Shown here: positions 1-12,004 of the stretch, in pieces
Numbering within the stretch: position 1 is the stretch's first letter
Layout of the letters: every line of letters starts with the position of its first letter
NCBI GenBank assembly: GCA_910574455.1
Contig: CAJSYZ010000009.1
Span: 1,178,001 to 1,242,000 of the forward strand
Direction of reading: 5' to 3'
DNA: 64,000 nucleotides
From: Trichaptum fuscoviolaceum
Taxonomy: Eukaryota; Basidiomycota; Agaricomycetes; Hymenochaetales; Trichaptaceae
The notes under the pieces: generated by a model
Told to the model about the DNA's origin: nothing
The model's database searches: none
What the model saw: only the letters and a program-made list of their open reading frames with translations
Program-made: the position numbers and the translations under genes

Positions 1-1343
1 TCCGGGGGACGAATGTAAGTGCACGAAAATTCATTCGCTATCCGCTCGCTGATTTGATTGTAATGGACAGCATTACCACAGAGGATTGGTTTGAAACTTT
101 CGCACCGCCCTATTCCACACTTATGTGCCGGACTCGGCAACTCTATTATAAACCCCTCGTCATTAATGCCTGTCAAGAATATCTAGCAACGGGTAAGGAC
201 AGAAACTGGCTGATCGCAAGGTCGGTTTACTCCAGCTGAAGTTGGTGAGCTTGAGATTTTCCCAGCATCGGTCTGGTTGTTAAATTCTCACAAGCACGCA
301 CATACGGCTGAGAGCTGGCTAGAAGACAGGAAGCAAGACCGACGAAGAGACATCAAAGACTTGAAAAAGCAAAGACGACGAGCATCGTGATTTGTTCGAC
401 CCAGTTCTCGGTGGTTATTTCTGACAGTTAAGTAGGATTCTTCGTCTGTTAGACGACCTTGGCTATACCCAGGAGGACTACGATTAGTCAATCTCGAGAA
501 CTATCAGAAAAAGGTGGGGTTCAACTTAATGAAGAATACCTACTTTCTATTCGTTTGATCGTATTGCGTATAGACTGGGCTATATTGCGACCTCAGCTAG
601 AGGAAACTATTCGTCTTAGAAGAGAGTGAACCCGAAGAGAATGTGCGGACAGCCGCAGACAGGTAATCCTCAACATTGCCCGGTCTATGGTTAGATCTAA
701 AAAGGTCAAACTCCTTTTGTACGACGAACCACTGGAGCTTCCTATCGTGTCAAACATTATCTCTGCGGATGGGCTCCACAAAACAATTAGCGATGGTGAT
801 ATTCAAACTGTCAAAGCCAGCGCTCTCGATCTTGGGACAAAAAGGTTGCAAGAGGCAGCGGACTTTTTCGAAGTCAACATGATGACAGCCTTCACCGAGT
901 GTGGGTTACTTCCCTCGGATGTGATGACAAGCGATTGCGATCAGGACAATCCTTCAAGGATCTCTTCAATATTGGCTTGGAACATCGTCAATCATAGCTG
1001 CGCGCAATTCAAGTACAAGAATTGCAGATACAGACCACCGTCGACCTTCAACGAACTGGTATTGCATCATAATCCGGAAGATCCAGAAAAGTTATACGAA
1101 AATCTTTCTCCGGACACTCAGGTTATTCTGATCGCGATTAGATTGGCGGAAGACCTCCTGCACTTATCCAGTGCTGAGTTAGCTTTATTTAAAGACACTT
1201 TCGTTTGCGCACGTTGCGATCCTCTCTTCCGAAAGAAATGGACTGGCAAGCCTTAGTACGTTGTACCTGCTCACAAGATAAGTACGAAGTGCTGATTAGT
1301 CCATTCGTAGATTCGTCACTTTTGGTACGAAAAGATTGGCTTT
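1..1343 (+). pseudogene. Decayed Agaricomycete F-box-associated type gene
   Basis: The plus strand carries a degraded multi-exon gene. A GT-AG intron is visible at about 12-68, and a second is likely at about 190-236. The recognisable pieces are RLLDDLGYTQEDY near 455, RPQLEETIRLRRE near 591-626, a long open stretch from 687, and FVCARCDP near 1203. This order matches an expanded Agaricomycete family of F-box-associated hypothetical proteins whose C-terminus has a CxxC pair followed by a DWQALV-like segment. The frame is broken by TAG near 486 and TGA at 627-629. A one-base shift near 1240 follows, after which MDWQALVR continues in another frame. The gene also runs off the left edge. The family assignment is from memory of the pattern, so function is open; the breaks are seen directly. 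Confidence 0.55.
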
Positions 1344-2365
1344 GAGAAAGTGAAAGCTGAGTACACTGGGTCAGCATCTCAATTCCGACTCGTTTTTCTG
1401 CAGGCAACGAACACTAGAGACACTTTTCGTCGATGATCACTGTCTGGAGGACAAGTCTCTAGGTAGAGGTGCTATCAATATAAACAGTGCCGGTGGACCG
1501 GATGAAAAGTATTCCATCAACAAATGTTCATGTACGGCGATACATCAGTTGCGTACTGAATTCTGTAGAATCTGTGCTGAACTTCGTGCGCTCACCGAGT
1601 GCCTTTGTCGGCGTTGCATGGATGTGCACTATCGAACGAAGTGAGTTCACTTGCAATGTTTCCTGCGTTGTCATTACCTTACCCCTCATTACTGATTCTA
1701 TGACTGTAACAAGTCACAGATCATCTTGCGATGACGAGGACATCGTAGCTATATGGAATTCTGCAATGTGAATCCAGGCTCCTGCATTGTTCTTCTGTCC
1801 CATTGGTCCAAACGAAACTATGAGAGCAGAACTTCGAATAACTCAGGGTATAAACTCTTACTCTTAGCCTTAGTGCAGTTCTCTGCACATCACTTCGAGA
1901 ACAAACAAGGTGGTATCCCGTAGCTTCTAGGATTAGCTTCTCCACTTCCCCTGTATAGAAAATGTTCTCAAGTGTCTGTAGTTGATCAAGTTCTGTATTT
2001 TGTATTCTGTCTTGTAATGATGTCGTGTCTCTAACATAAAACACTTTGCATAGTGGAATCTCCAATCTAGGAATTGGACAATTTGTTTTGTTCAAACGTC
2101 CAGAAGTTCAATGTTGTACAAGGTATGTATGACTAAATACAAAATGCAGATCAAATATTTGCGAAAACAAGTAAGTTAATGGTTAGCAAGATTAGTGTTC
2201 AATAATATCCAAATACTAATGATGGCGCAGTGGGGTGATACTGATGAGGAAGGGCAGTTCACATCACGATATGTGCAAGATGTGAGCAAGACAATCTCAA
2301 AAACCAACAAGGAGTAAGAAACAAAAGAGAAGGTTCTGGGAAATGTATGAGAAGGTACTGGTGGT
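1344..2365. other. Intergenic, no gene seen
   Basis: Open frames here (for example 1487-1771 plus and 2095-1721 minus) have no recognisable motifs and no convincing splice partners. The stretch probably holds 3' flanks of the decayed gene on the left and of the BAR-SH3 gene on the right. Confidence 0.5.
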
Positions 2366-5047
2366 TTAAGTATGTGCATGACTGCACTTAGCACACATTT
2401 TGTGCCCATGAAATGGATCATCGACGAAGTCGCTACAGCCACATACACCACAACGTACTTCTCTGCCCGTGAGTGCGACTGTGTCAAATGAGAGTTCGCT
2501 CGTGCTCTCAAAGGGCGAATTGTTCTCCGAATATGCGCGGCGTATATCAGTGCCAGTTGTCAAGCCTGGGAGTGCGATCGGAGCTAGACCCGCTTGCAAT
2601 TGCGATGGTCCAGAGAACAAGGCGCTGCTCGAGTGGGTCCTGCTTGGTAGGAGGGGTGCAGAGAGGGTGGAGGAAGGATTGCGCGCAGGGAGAGGTGGAG
2701 GGGCTGGAACGCCAGCCGATACCGACTTTCGTCGAGGCGGCGGAGGTGGAGGCATACGTTTCACAGGCGCATCGGACGACGCGGACGAGGACAAGTCGAC
2801 AACGGGTGCAGTCGTGAATCTGGGGGCGGAATTGGGTATCATAGTTCCACGTCTTTGCGGCTCTGGCGCAGGCGATAAAGAATCGCTATCCGAATCCGAC
2901 GGAGTAAGATCTGCTCCATGTAAACGGGCATCAAAGAATGAATTGCCACTCCTTTCTTGCACGGGACTCCTATGGTGGTCGCCGAAGGGGTGCCAACCGT
3001 TCTCGTCAATGCTCTCGTCGTCATGCCCATGCTCATGACTGATCTCACTAGCGCTGTCTGCACCGTACCCACTATCCTCCGCACCCGGTCGATTTCCACT
3101 GAAGAGTGTGTGCCGACTCTCGTCTTCGTCCTCCGCGAACCCACTATCGCGATTGCGCTGACCGACTCGTGCAATCTGAGCAAGCTTTGAAATACTTGAC
3201 GTGCTTGGATTTCGACTTCTGGATGGCAAACGGGCTGGTGATGCCTTAGTTGGTGATCCGCGACCCGTTTCTTTATCCTTTCCAGAGACAAGTACAGCAT
3301 AGTTTGTGGGGAAAAGACCTTTCTTCTCTCCGACTTCTCCAAGCCACCAGCCATCTAGCACTTCTTGAACTACGATTATCTCGTCACCAGCTTTGAAGCT
3401 GAGTTCATCGTTGCTCCCTGTAAAGTCGAAGAGGGCCTTCATGACCTTCTTCTCCTTGTCATCCTCCTTTCCGTTATTTAAATTCCGTGCGCCTGAGAAT
3501 GAGCCATTTCGTGAGCGAGGTCGAGACTTTGTACTCTTGTTGCTCTTCATCGACCGATTAGAAAGCGCACTCCGAGGGCGAGGAGGAACCCCTGTTTCGA
3601 GGTTTTCATCGTCATCTCCAAGAGCAGCAAAACTCTCCTTGTCTGGGCGGGTGTCCTTCTTGCCGCGACTCATGACACCCGTAAGTGCACCGCCAACCCA
3701 ACTGGCCACACCGCTAGCTGTGCTCTTCTTCCGTCTGTGCTGTCCATCCGCATCCATGTCATCGTCAGGCTCGTCGTTGTCATCGTTGTCCGGTGCTGCC
3801 ACCGAATTCGAACGCGAGCGAGTCGGCTTAGAGATTGACTTGCTCCGAGAACGTCTCGGCGTCGCCATTGCTTCGTCTTCTTCGGATTCAGACTCAGATT
3901 TAGGTAAGGGCTGTGAGGAAGCTTTTGGCGAATTCTTGGGCAAAACGTTTGATCGAATAGAGCGCATGGAACGATGCGAGCCAAAGCGAGAAGGCAAAGA
4001 TGGAGGCGTCGCCTTCGGCGATTCCAAAGAGGTAGAGCTTCGTGCTGATGGTCTGGCAAAGATATGCGGAGATGAAATTCCAGCAGACGGTTTACTGAGG
4101 GACGAATAGCTAGAGGAATGATTTGAATACGATGACTGTTTAAGGTGAAGATATACTCACTCAACCTCAGGCCATTCAGATTTCACCTCCTTCAAGGTCT
4201 CTAGATATTGTTCTACAAACCTCATCTCCATGTCCAAGAAGCCACCGAGTGCCCTCAGGCTATCCAGATCGCCCTCACGAATCGCATCCATCCGCGTCTT
4301 CACATCTTCCGCCATTTCATCGTACCTCTCCTTGGCGAGCTCCAATTCTTCCTCTGCCTCCTTCCTGTCCTTCTCCTTCTTGAAAGTAGGCGCTCGCTCC
4401 GCCTTCGAGATTGCCGCGTCGAGCGTAAGTCGACGAGACTCCAATTTCTTCCGCTGGGCCGAGTACTCGTCCAGCTCGGCAATCGTACGCTGTAGATATG
4501 ACAGGAAGCTATCCGCAAATGTGACAGCGAAAATTTCCTGCTGGGCAGCTACGCGGCATCGAGCACGACCATAGGATGTTAATGCAGCACCAAATACGCT
4601 TTCTCCTGATGAGGTGCTGTTTGCGAGCTCCTCACCATGCGCAATCATGACAATACCGAGTGCTTCGGTGTGCATGACCTTTTCGTCCCCGCGTAGTGCT
4701 TCCGAGTGAATCTTGCGCGAAATACAAGCATGATAGTCTTCTGCAGCAGTGTGAAGCCTAGAATATGATGGTGAATATATATAAAAGTCAGAAGTTGCAT
4801 GACATACTGGCTCATGCCTTTCTTGCGCATCTCGATGTCCTGCTCAAGCTCAACAAAGTCACTAGATACCTGTGTCTTTTCGCTCTTCGAGATGACTTCC
4901 CCCGCCCACTGTATTTACGCCTCAATGTGTTTATCCAGAATGCATTTAAAGCAGAACTCACTTGACGAAGTTTTCCTAGCTGCAGCACCTATCAGTTCTC
5001 TGGCTGGTATGTCAAGAAATGAGACCACATACCTGTTTACTAGCCAT
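2366..5047 (-). CDS. BAR-SH3 domain adaptor protein
   Basis: Five exons read from the splice signals (5047-5033, 4979-4962, 4908-4808, 4757-4161, 4109-2366) give an in-frame 824-residue protein starting MASKQ. Residues 1 to about 240 are a helical, charged BAR region, including WAGEVIS, LHTAAEDYH and ALGIVMIAHGEE. A long Ser/Arg/Pro-rich disordered segment follows. An SH3 domain lies at about 469-520 (ALFDF, then GWWLGE, then LFPTNY). Proline-rich stretches come next, and the tail is Cys-rich (CGVCGC and MCAKC), resembling a small zinc ribbon. Such BAR-SH3 proteins bend or sense membranes and recruit actin or endocytic partners; that role is family knowledge and the zinc binding is inferred. 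The neighbouring carboxylesterase lies upstream on the same strand. The domain call is firm; the exact orthologue is not assigned. Confidence 0.85.
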
Positions 5048-5787
5048 TTCTAGATTACAGCTTCTGCCCACTTGAAACGACCAGCGATAATCAAAGGAAA
5101 GAAAAAGAGAATAGAAGTGCCAGCACGACGGCCGTCGGGGGTGAGTTGTATGATGTATTATTACTCCTGAGCATGCTAAGTAGTTATATGCGCGCCGCTT
5201 CTCGGCTGTGGCTCGACTTTTACATTTTGCCCCTTTGGTTGTCCAGACTTCCATTGTTCGCATAGCTTCTCACACAATTTTCGGAAATGAGCTCACCCTG
5301 AAAGGCATTTGAATCCTCCACATCCACACCGTCATTACCCACATATTCACAGCCATAAAGGGGCGCTCAAGCCTGATAAGCCGTGTGTGGTGGTGGTGGT
5401 GGTTGAGAGGATGTTGATGATGTTTGACGAAAGAAACAAATCTGGAGAGTCTCACCTCACTACTAGTAAGCTACATCATGATAATTGTGCAAACCGATAG
5501 AAGTTTTTGAAATCGCAGAAAAGCGATCGGGTGCCTTACGCAAATTCAATATCGTCAACTCAAGCGTACGGAACAGACGGCTGGGTATGACACAGTAGCA
5601 ACAAGATACACAACACACATGGACATGCGACAGAGCACAGCAAGGCGACAAAACAATGAGTTGCGACGCAGAAGAATAAAAGTAAAAGGATTCGGAAGCA
5701 AATGCTACGCAGAAAAAAAACAATACGAACGCGTAAAGCAATCAGAAGAATGTCGTTAGGACGAGGCCACAAGTCACACAAATCACA
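5048..5787. other. Intergenic region upstream of the BAR-SH3 gene
   Basis: About 740 bp lie between the BAR-SH3 start and the stop of the upstream carboxylesterase. A (GTG)n-like run sits near 5383-5402. No TATA box or gene could be assigned with confidence. Confidence 0.4.
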
Positions 5788-8427
5788 CTATTCCTCCCTA
5801 CCCGGTCCCTTTCGTCTTCCGAGCTCTGCCCCCAGTGCTGTCACAAGTGCCATAGCGTCTCGTCTGTGCACGTCTGTGGCATAAGTGAAACCAGTGTCGG
5901 TATAAACGAGCAATGCGCCATCCGGCTCGCTGGCGTACTCTGGCCACTGCACAGGCAGGGTCGTATCAGCGGATGGATTCGGAGGGACATTCGGGTCGAG
6001 CGTGTGCACAAAGTTAACTTCAAGTAGAAGCGCAGACGGGCAAGATGAGCAGAGGCTTGTAACGGATTAAAAAGTTACGCACTTAGGAAATCCATTCCCT
6101 TCGGGTCCATCCTCAACATTGCGAAATCCGTGCCATGCGTTGTACCAAGGAAATGCCGGTCTTTTGCCCTCTTGAATACTTTGATTAAGTAAGTATGATA
6201 GTCCATGTGTCGCACCAACGCAAATGAGATAAAAAGCACGTACAGTAAGCCCAGCTCTTATGTGTTCCTTTAGTCATATCGAGCATAAACCGGCGAGGGG
6301 CGAGGAATGTCCAATCGCCAACGAACGCAGCTATACGCTTGTACTGAGGCCTGCATACAGAAAGAATCATGAGCTGTCGTATCAGGATGGCCTTACCCCA
6401 GTTACGCTTACCCGACTTTGAACCTGTCGCCTGTACCAAAGGGTGCTCCCTGTATTTGTGAGCTTCTACATAATAAAAAAGGAACAGACGCACACATACC
6501 TGAGTCTGATCATCCGGATATGATTGTGCAACACGGGCTGCTTGCTCGTCATTTAGATTTGCTATATATCTTCAGGCATTCAAAATCAATTCTGTACAAA
6601 TCTACCTCGAATTGATACCAATCTTACTTCGTGTACTCCCGGAATTCTGCGTCCGTGCTATTGAACCTCATTAAAGTCGGTCTTTTGAAATCGGAGGAGA
6701 GTGCACACGTAACATTCAAGCTCGCCAACGCAAACAGCCTATAGTTCAGACAGTCATTAGTCTCATCACGCCATTAACACCGAATGAACTCACGTTCCCT
6801 CATCATCGCACGCCCCACTCACATACGGCACATTCATCACCTTCTTCTCCTGAACACTCAGAATCGGGTCCTCCGCGAACAAGACCCCATCAACACGCGG
6901 TTGCCACGCCAGCCGGACACTAGCATATCCAAACAGATTCGGACTCGCGTCTATCGCATGGACAAGCTCCGCCATGGGGACTGCGCGCAGGCACGCGAGT
7001 TTCGATGTGTAGGACCGAGGTAAGGAAGAAGAGATGGTGGTGTTAAATGTCGGTGCGCTCGGTTCCGAACATCCTGCGAGCGCAGCGAGCTCGTCGAAGT
7101 ACTCTTGTCCTTGAGTAAGCGAGCCGAGGGACATCGGTGCCCCGGATTGCTAGTAATTACACCGTAAATAAAGATATACAAACTAGTATTGGAATTACAT
7201 ACCATGACCGCCCCGCGGAATAGCTTCTCCTTCGGGTCGATACCAGGCCCGGATGCGACCATATGTAATCCGATGGATATTGCGCCTGCGCTTTGGCCCC
7301 ATCTAACGAAACATGAGGAACTCTAGGACTATTGGAACAAAACGCGTAAAGAGGCAACTCACACAACTACGCGGTCTGGGTCCCCACCAAACAAATGCAC
7401 ATACTTTTGCGTCCACTGCAGTGCGAGGCGTTCTACGTGATTAATGGATTGGAGTGATTGCGGAATGTCGGCCCCGTGTCCCGATTTGACAGACAGCATG
7501 AGAAGGGCAGTTTGATGAGCTTGTTCCTGCTCTGCAACTTGAATCGATCAATAGACTCACGATCCAATAAACCAGCATTGAGCCCCCCTTCGGCTGCAAT
7601 TTCTGAGCCCGCCAGGAAGCCAAATGCTATGACGTAGAATAATATCGAGGAGTCAGGCATTCTCAAGGGACCAAGGACTAAACACGCACCATTCACGCGA
7701 TAATTGGCGCTCACATACACGACTGGGGCTCGCACTCCGTCAGACATCGCACGGCTGACAAGCTGACGACCCGCGTCCATCGTCGACGTCGTGCCAAGTG
7801 CAAAGCCCCCTCCATGAATGAACTTTAAGTAAGTGAGCTTTTGCTTTTATACACGCACACGCCGTGCACACTCACAAAAATTACAGGCACTTTTGCGCCT
7901 TTTGGCAGACCTTTGGGTCGAAACACATTCACCGAGAGACATGCTTCGTCTTCCGGCACGTGACCTTTCTGCTCTGGAAGCGGAATTTTAAGGTCTGGGT
8001 TCATAGTGAGGTGCTGAGAAGGGCATGCCGGTGAATACTGAGTTGCGTTGAATATTTCTTTGTCGCAGCCTGCGACGTCTGTGAGAGGGCGAGGCGCAGC
8101 GAAGCGAAGGGGCCCAATGCTGATACGACTATCAATCAGATACTGATGCGAAGTATGCGAAAATGAGACGTACGGGTCTTGTGCGTAAGGAATGCCTAGC
8201 CACATCTGCACATCGTCCTCCTCCCTGCCACGAAAGTATCCATAGTCAAGCTCAACCGTCAAGTCATCCTTCGCCACCAGATGAAGTTGTTTGAGAATCC
8301 GAAGCCATAAAGTAGTTAGCTGGTTCTGAGAATTGTCAGAGAATGCATCCAGAGAGAGCGTCGGAAGTCGGAGAGTGAAGAAGGCCAAAAAGAAAGCGAG
8401 TGCGCTCACTAGGAGCGTCCGTAACAT
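5788..8427 (-). CDS. Type-B carboxylesterase/lipase family protein
   Basis: A multi-exon gene with about ten short introns; the start is the ATG at 8427, since the frame upstream has no further ATG. The N-terminus is hydrophobic (MLRTLLVSALAFFLAFF), a signal peptide or signal anchor. Hallmarks of the carboxylesterase alpha/beta-hydrolase family appear in order: the oxyanion-hole motif FIHGGGF at about 7810-7830, the nucleophile elbow WGQSAGA just after the intron that ends near 7303, the acid in DDEGT near 6795, and the catalytic His in GTTHGTDF near 6130-6150. After the last intron the protein resumes INFVHTLDPN and ends GREE. All triad residues are present, so it should be an active, probably secreted hydrolase of esters or lipids. 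The natural substrate cannot be told from sequence. Confidence 0.87.
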
Positions 8428-8886
8428 CGTTAAGTAGGTCGTCAAGAATCGTCACAGGTGCTTCGCTGAAGGTGATCCAAGATATACAAGATACAGAGGC
8501 GGCCGAGGTCCGAGAGCTGTGCCAGGTATACTTAGCAGAAAGCAGGGAGGCAGAGAAGCGTCTTTAGCACCAAGACATAAGACGGTCGTGAAAGCTATCG
8601 CACGACAAGTTTGCTGCTGCGTTGTGCATTCGAAACGACAGAATCGAAAGTAATATTGCAGTTCGCCGCGCCCTCTCCTACCGACATCATTGATGCAGGG
8701 TATGCAAAAAGTGAAGACAACTTGACCCATGTTGTTTTGCTCAGAACTCAGGATCATCGGGGCACCCCTGCCAGTGAGACCCTGTACAACGACCCTGAGG
8801 GCTTAGCCAATCTGAATCGTACTAATATGGATGTCACATCACATGTGTCACACAAAGGTTACAGTCTGATCTGTACTGTAGTACTG
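8428..8886. other. Intergenic, contains a decayed dispersed repeat
   Basis: No gene. A stretch at about 8644-8712 resembles another at about 35760-35830, and the GTGAAAG(C/T)TATCGC segment near 8587 recurs near 11376. These look like remnants of one old repeat family. Confidence 0.4.
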
Positions 8887-9023
8887 TACAGCTGGGTGTA
8901 GAAAGTTATATGAAACAGCTGACCAATTTTACCTGCCTTATAAAGTAAGAATTGGGTGTATTCTGCCTTATTAAGAAGGTGCCCTCACGTGGGGTGTTTC
9001 ATAACTTTCTACACCCAGCTGTA
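8887..9023. mobile_element. 137-bp palindromic MITE with TA-flanked inverted termini
   Basis: The left terminus (8887-8916) and the right terminus (8996-9023) are inverted copies reading TACAGCTGGGTGTAGAAAG and onward. The only difference is a 2-bp insertion (AT) in the left arm. The element is bounded by TA on each side, as expected for a TA target duplication, and its ends are CAG...CTG. The internal 79 bp have no coding capacity. This fits a Tc1/mariner (Stowaway-like) miniature element; the superfamily is inferred only from the TA and the short size. Confidence 0.75.
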
Positions 9024-9923
9024 GGGGCACTCTGAGTTGTTCTTTTTCCTATTGCTCATTCCAATCTCATGAAGACATCACATAGCGAGCACACAATCTC
9101 TATAGTCTCACCAGCCTCGGTGGCATAGACAGAATCTAATCTCTACAAGTCCTACATTATTAGCCTGCATATACAATACCAAGGATGCAATGCTTCGAAT
9201 TATGCAACACATCATCGCCGGCGGGTGTTCAAGGTGGATCACATCCGATCTTCTGGAAGCCATTTCGTCTCAGTCTCACAATTCACAACACTCGATTGGG
9301 GCGTGCAGATGGTCACTCACCTTCTCGGTTGCTACAGATAATGTACCGTGGTCCATTTAGGTCGTTGCGCAGATCTGAGATCATGCATATGTATGACACA
9401 AGGTGCGCCGTTAGCACTTACTACCATCTGTGCTGATAATGACTCTGGCTGGGCATGTGTTCCTCGGAAATCCGGCGTCTCGCAGCACATAGTAGCCCTC
9501 ATACCCAGACAAACTCAATTCTCGGATCATGAGTCGCGAAACACCGTAACAAGAAACAGCTGCGCCGCTCACGGCGTCAGTTTCGACATCGCTTACAACT
9601 GGGGCAGTTCTGCGGAGTTCCATCACAAGGTGCAGAATATGTGTATTAGTACCGATCGTTCCAATAGTGCGATTCTACAACCAAACCAGAGAGTATGAGG
9701 CGATGGCACCATCTTTATTGTAGAAAGAAGGTCGTGACAGTATATAGTGCAAGAGTTCTAAGAAGCGAAGCAGATCATGACCCTCTAACTGTGCCTTTCA
9801 TTTCCGATTCTCCATCTTTCGACAATTTGGTGATGACCTTCTTATATCGGAGAGACCTATCTCACGAGAGAACTTGGACTTGGAAGGAAGAAGAATGATA
9901 TGACACGCACTCAAGCTCGCAGG
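9024..9923. other. Gene-poor stretch, nothing assignable
   Basis: Overlapping short open frames occur around 9185-9700 on both strands, but none has a recognisable motif or clear exon structure. Confidence 0.4.
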
Positions 9924-10354
9924 CAGTCTCCTACCCAAACCCTCCCACGGTTCGGAAGAGGCCGAGGCCTCAGGGTCCAGGTAAAGTTGAGGGGGACCCA
10001 TTTCCTCCCGTAGGGAGGGTCTGGCTTATAACATTTTAGCCGAGGCCCGACTATCGTCAGGGTTCGGCGTCGGGCACTGCTTACCGTGGGAATGCTGGCT
10101 TATGGGAGCTTCGGTATGAACTCAAAGAGCTTTGGTAAATGGGACACAGTTGAATGGTTTCTAAGACTATTTATACTGACTAGAAATAGTTATATATATA
10201 ATATGTAGCTGCTGCCCAAGTCCTTAAAATTTAACAAATGAATATTTTGTCAAAAAGCTGCCCAAGTGCACTGTTCCCACGAAAACAATGGGCGGGAGTG
10301 GACCCTGAGGCCTCGGCCTCTTCCGAACCGTGGGAGGGTTTGGGTTGGAGACTG
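9924..10354. repeat. Inverted-repeat pair (56-bp arms, about 320-bp spacer)
   Basis: The left arm 9924-9979 and the right arm 10299-10354 are inverted copies with a single mismatch; each contains GAGGCCTCGGCCTC or its complement. The two flanking open frames therefore both encode DPEASASSEPWEGLG, an artefact of the repeat. The spacer is non-coding. It could be a MITE-type element or a local inverted duplication; no clear target duplication was found. Confidence 0.7.
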
Positions 10355-12004
10355 GCTCGCAGGGTACATACTGTATCATTTCAAGAGCGGGGCGCGCATA
10401 TGGACTGTCAGCTGGCTACTCATACCCTACTAACCCATTTGCTTCACGCAAAGAATAGAATCAGACTGGGCGGCACCAATTAGCTGTAGTAGGATTTCGG
10501 CATTGGGAAAATCCCATCCAGATTTGTACTTGTGCCATAATGGGTCACCGGTTTCGCCAACCTGCAAGTCTATCAACACTCACTAGCCGATGGCTTCTTG
10601 CATTGCGCCTCCTTGAGAAGGTCTCCGCGTCACTCGCAGTTCCCCCTTTGGAAGCTTAAGTCCGCGCAGATCCCAAGCCCTCCTCGATATCGGAACCATT
10701 TTATTTTAAGCTATCTACTTCAGCTAATAATATCAGCTCACCAGACTTGGACATTCTATCCAAGAGGACACTTTAGCTATAAGCTAAAGAATTATACTAT
10801 GGTCAGCATCTTTAGACGAAATTGGTTATCCAGCAGGGATGGATGCATAAAGTTGCTATGTAGTACGAGCGGGAAGCACCAGCGGACATATGTGCACAGC
10901 GAAACTCATGGTCCGATAACTAAAAGTAGGCGATTGCCACATTGCGTCTTTTCTGATTGTGCAAGGGATCTCAAATTAGATAAGATGACTCTCTCAGGCA
11001 TGCTGCTTCTTGTGTCCGAATGAGTGGAGTAATAGTGAACGACTTCAGAAGAGCGGGGAACTCGGAATCCAGACAACTTTTATGGCTTTTCCGACGAAGT
11101 CGCACGGGCTACCGAAAGGCCCCCGTCCTTGGCTTTTGGAGTGATAGAGAAGTGTGCCATGTCAAGCTATTGAGCCTGAAAGGTATTGGAGTAGCAGCTA
11201 TTGCATAGCTGTACCTTTCACTGTCGAGCAGCTCTCGAGCTACAGTAAAAATCTTCACCTAATGTAGAAATTGACGTAACGTCGATCCTGTCGATCGACG
11301 GGAAGTTCTAGCATTACCCCACGTTGACCCTGAACTCACACTGACATGCCGCATAGTATGACAACAAAAGACGACCGTGAAAGTTATCGCTCGACAACAT
11401 CAGGGAAACTTCCGTCTGCTTACGGCGACTGGCGCGTCCTGGCGCGTCCTGAAGCTTCCTTAAATGGGATGAAGCGATGCCATGCCTACCTGAAGCGTTG
11501 CCTGGCTGCCTGATGGCCTTAGAACACGGTGTTTCAGGACGAAATCAGTGCATAAGGAGGGAAGTTGTACATCAGGCGCCAAGCCAGGCTCAAGTGAGAT
11601 TTAAGCACGAGCGTGCACAGTTTAAGTAAAATGGCAAGTACAAGATAAGTTCATCAGCAGATTCAGTATAGAAGTCGAAGCCGCCACTCATTACTGCCAA
11701 CTACTACTACTACTGTGCATGTATTGAGACTTCAAGCTCAGGCTCGTTCATCATCATCATCATTATAGTATGACAGGTGTTGCTCATGCTATCCAGCACA
11801 CCCATTCCCTGGGTGTTCACCAAACTATAACTAGCACTAGTGGTATACAAAGTAAAAAGCAATATGTACTATGTGAAAATGTATAGGAAGGGCTACAGTA
11901 CTATGGGCAGTTGCAATCATGATCGTACATCTGGTTCAAGTTACAGTCTATCTCATTCTGAAAACCCGATACTATCCGACACGTTCAAATTTCCCTGCTA
12001 CATA
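10355..12004. other. Gene-poor stretch with small microsatellites
   Basis: No gene can be supported. Simple repeats are seen near 11701 (ACT/CTA units) and 11746-11765 (CAT units), plus the direct pair TGGCGCGTCC at about 11430-11450. The frame at 10598-11023 has no motifs and is treated as chance. Confidence 0.4.

Noticed and set aside
2469..3038. Long plus-strand frames opposite the BAR-SH3 gene
   Set aside because: Shadow of the Ser/Pro-rich coding exon on the minus strand.
9185..9700. Overlapping frames on both strands
   Set aside because: No homology pattern and mutually exclusive frames; no evidence for either.
10598..11023. 141-codon plus-strand frame
   Set aside because: No motif, odd composition, no splice context; lies in repeat-rich gene-poor DNA.
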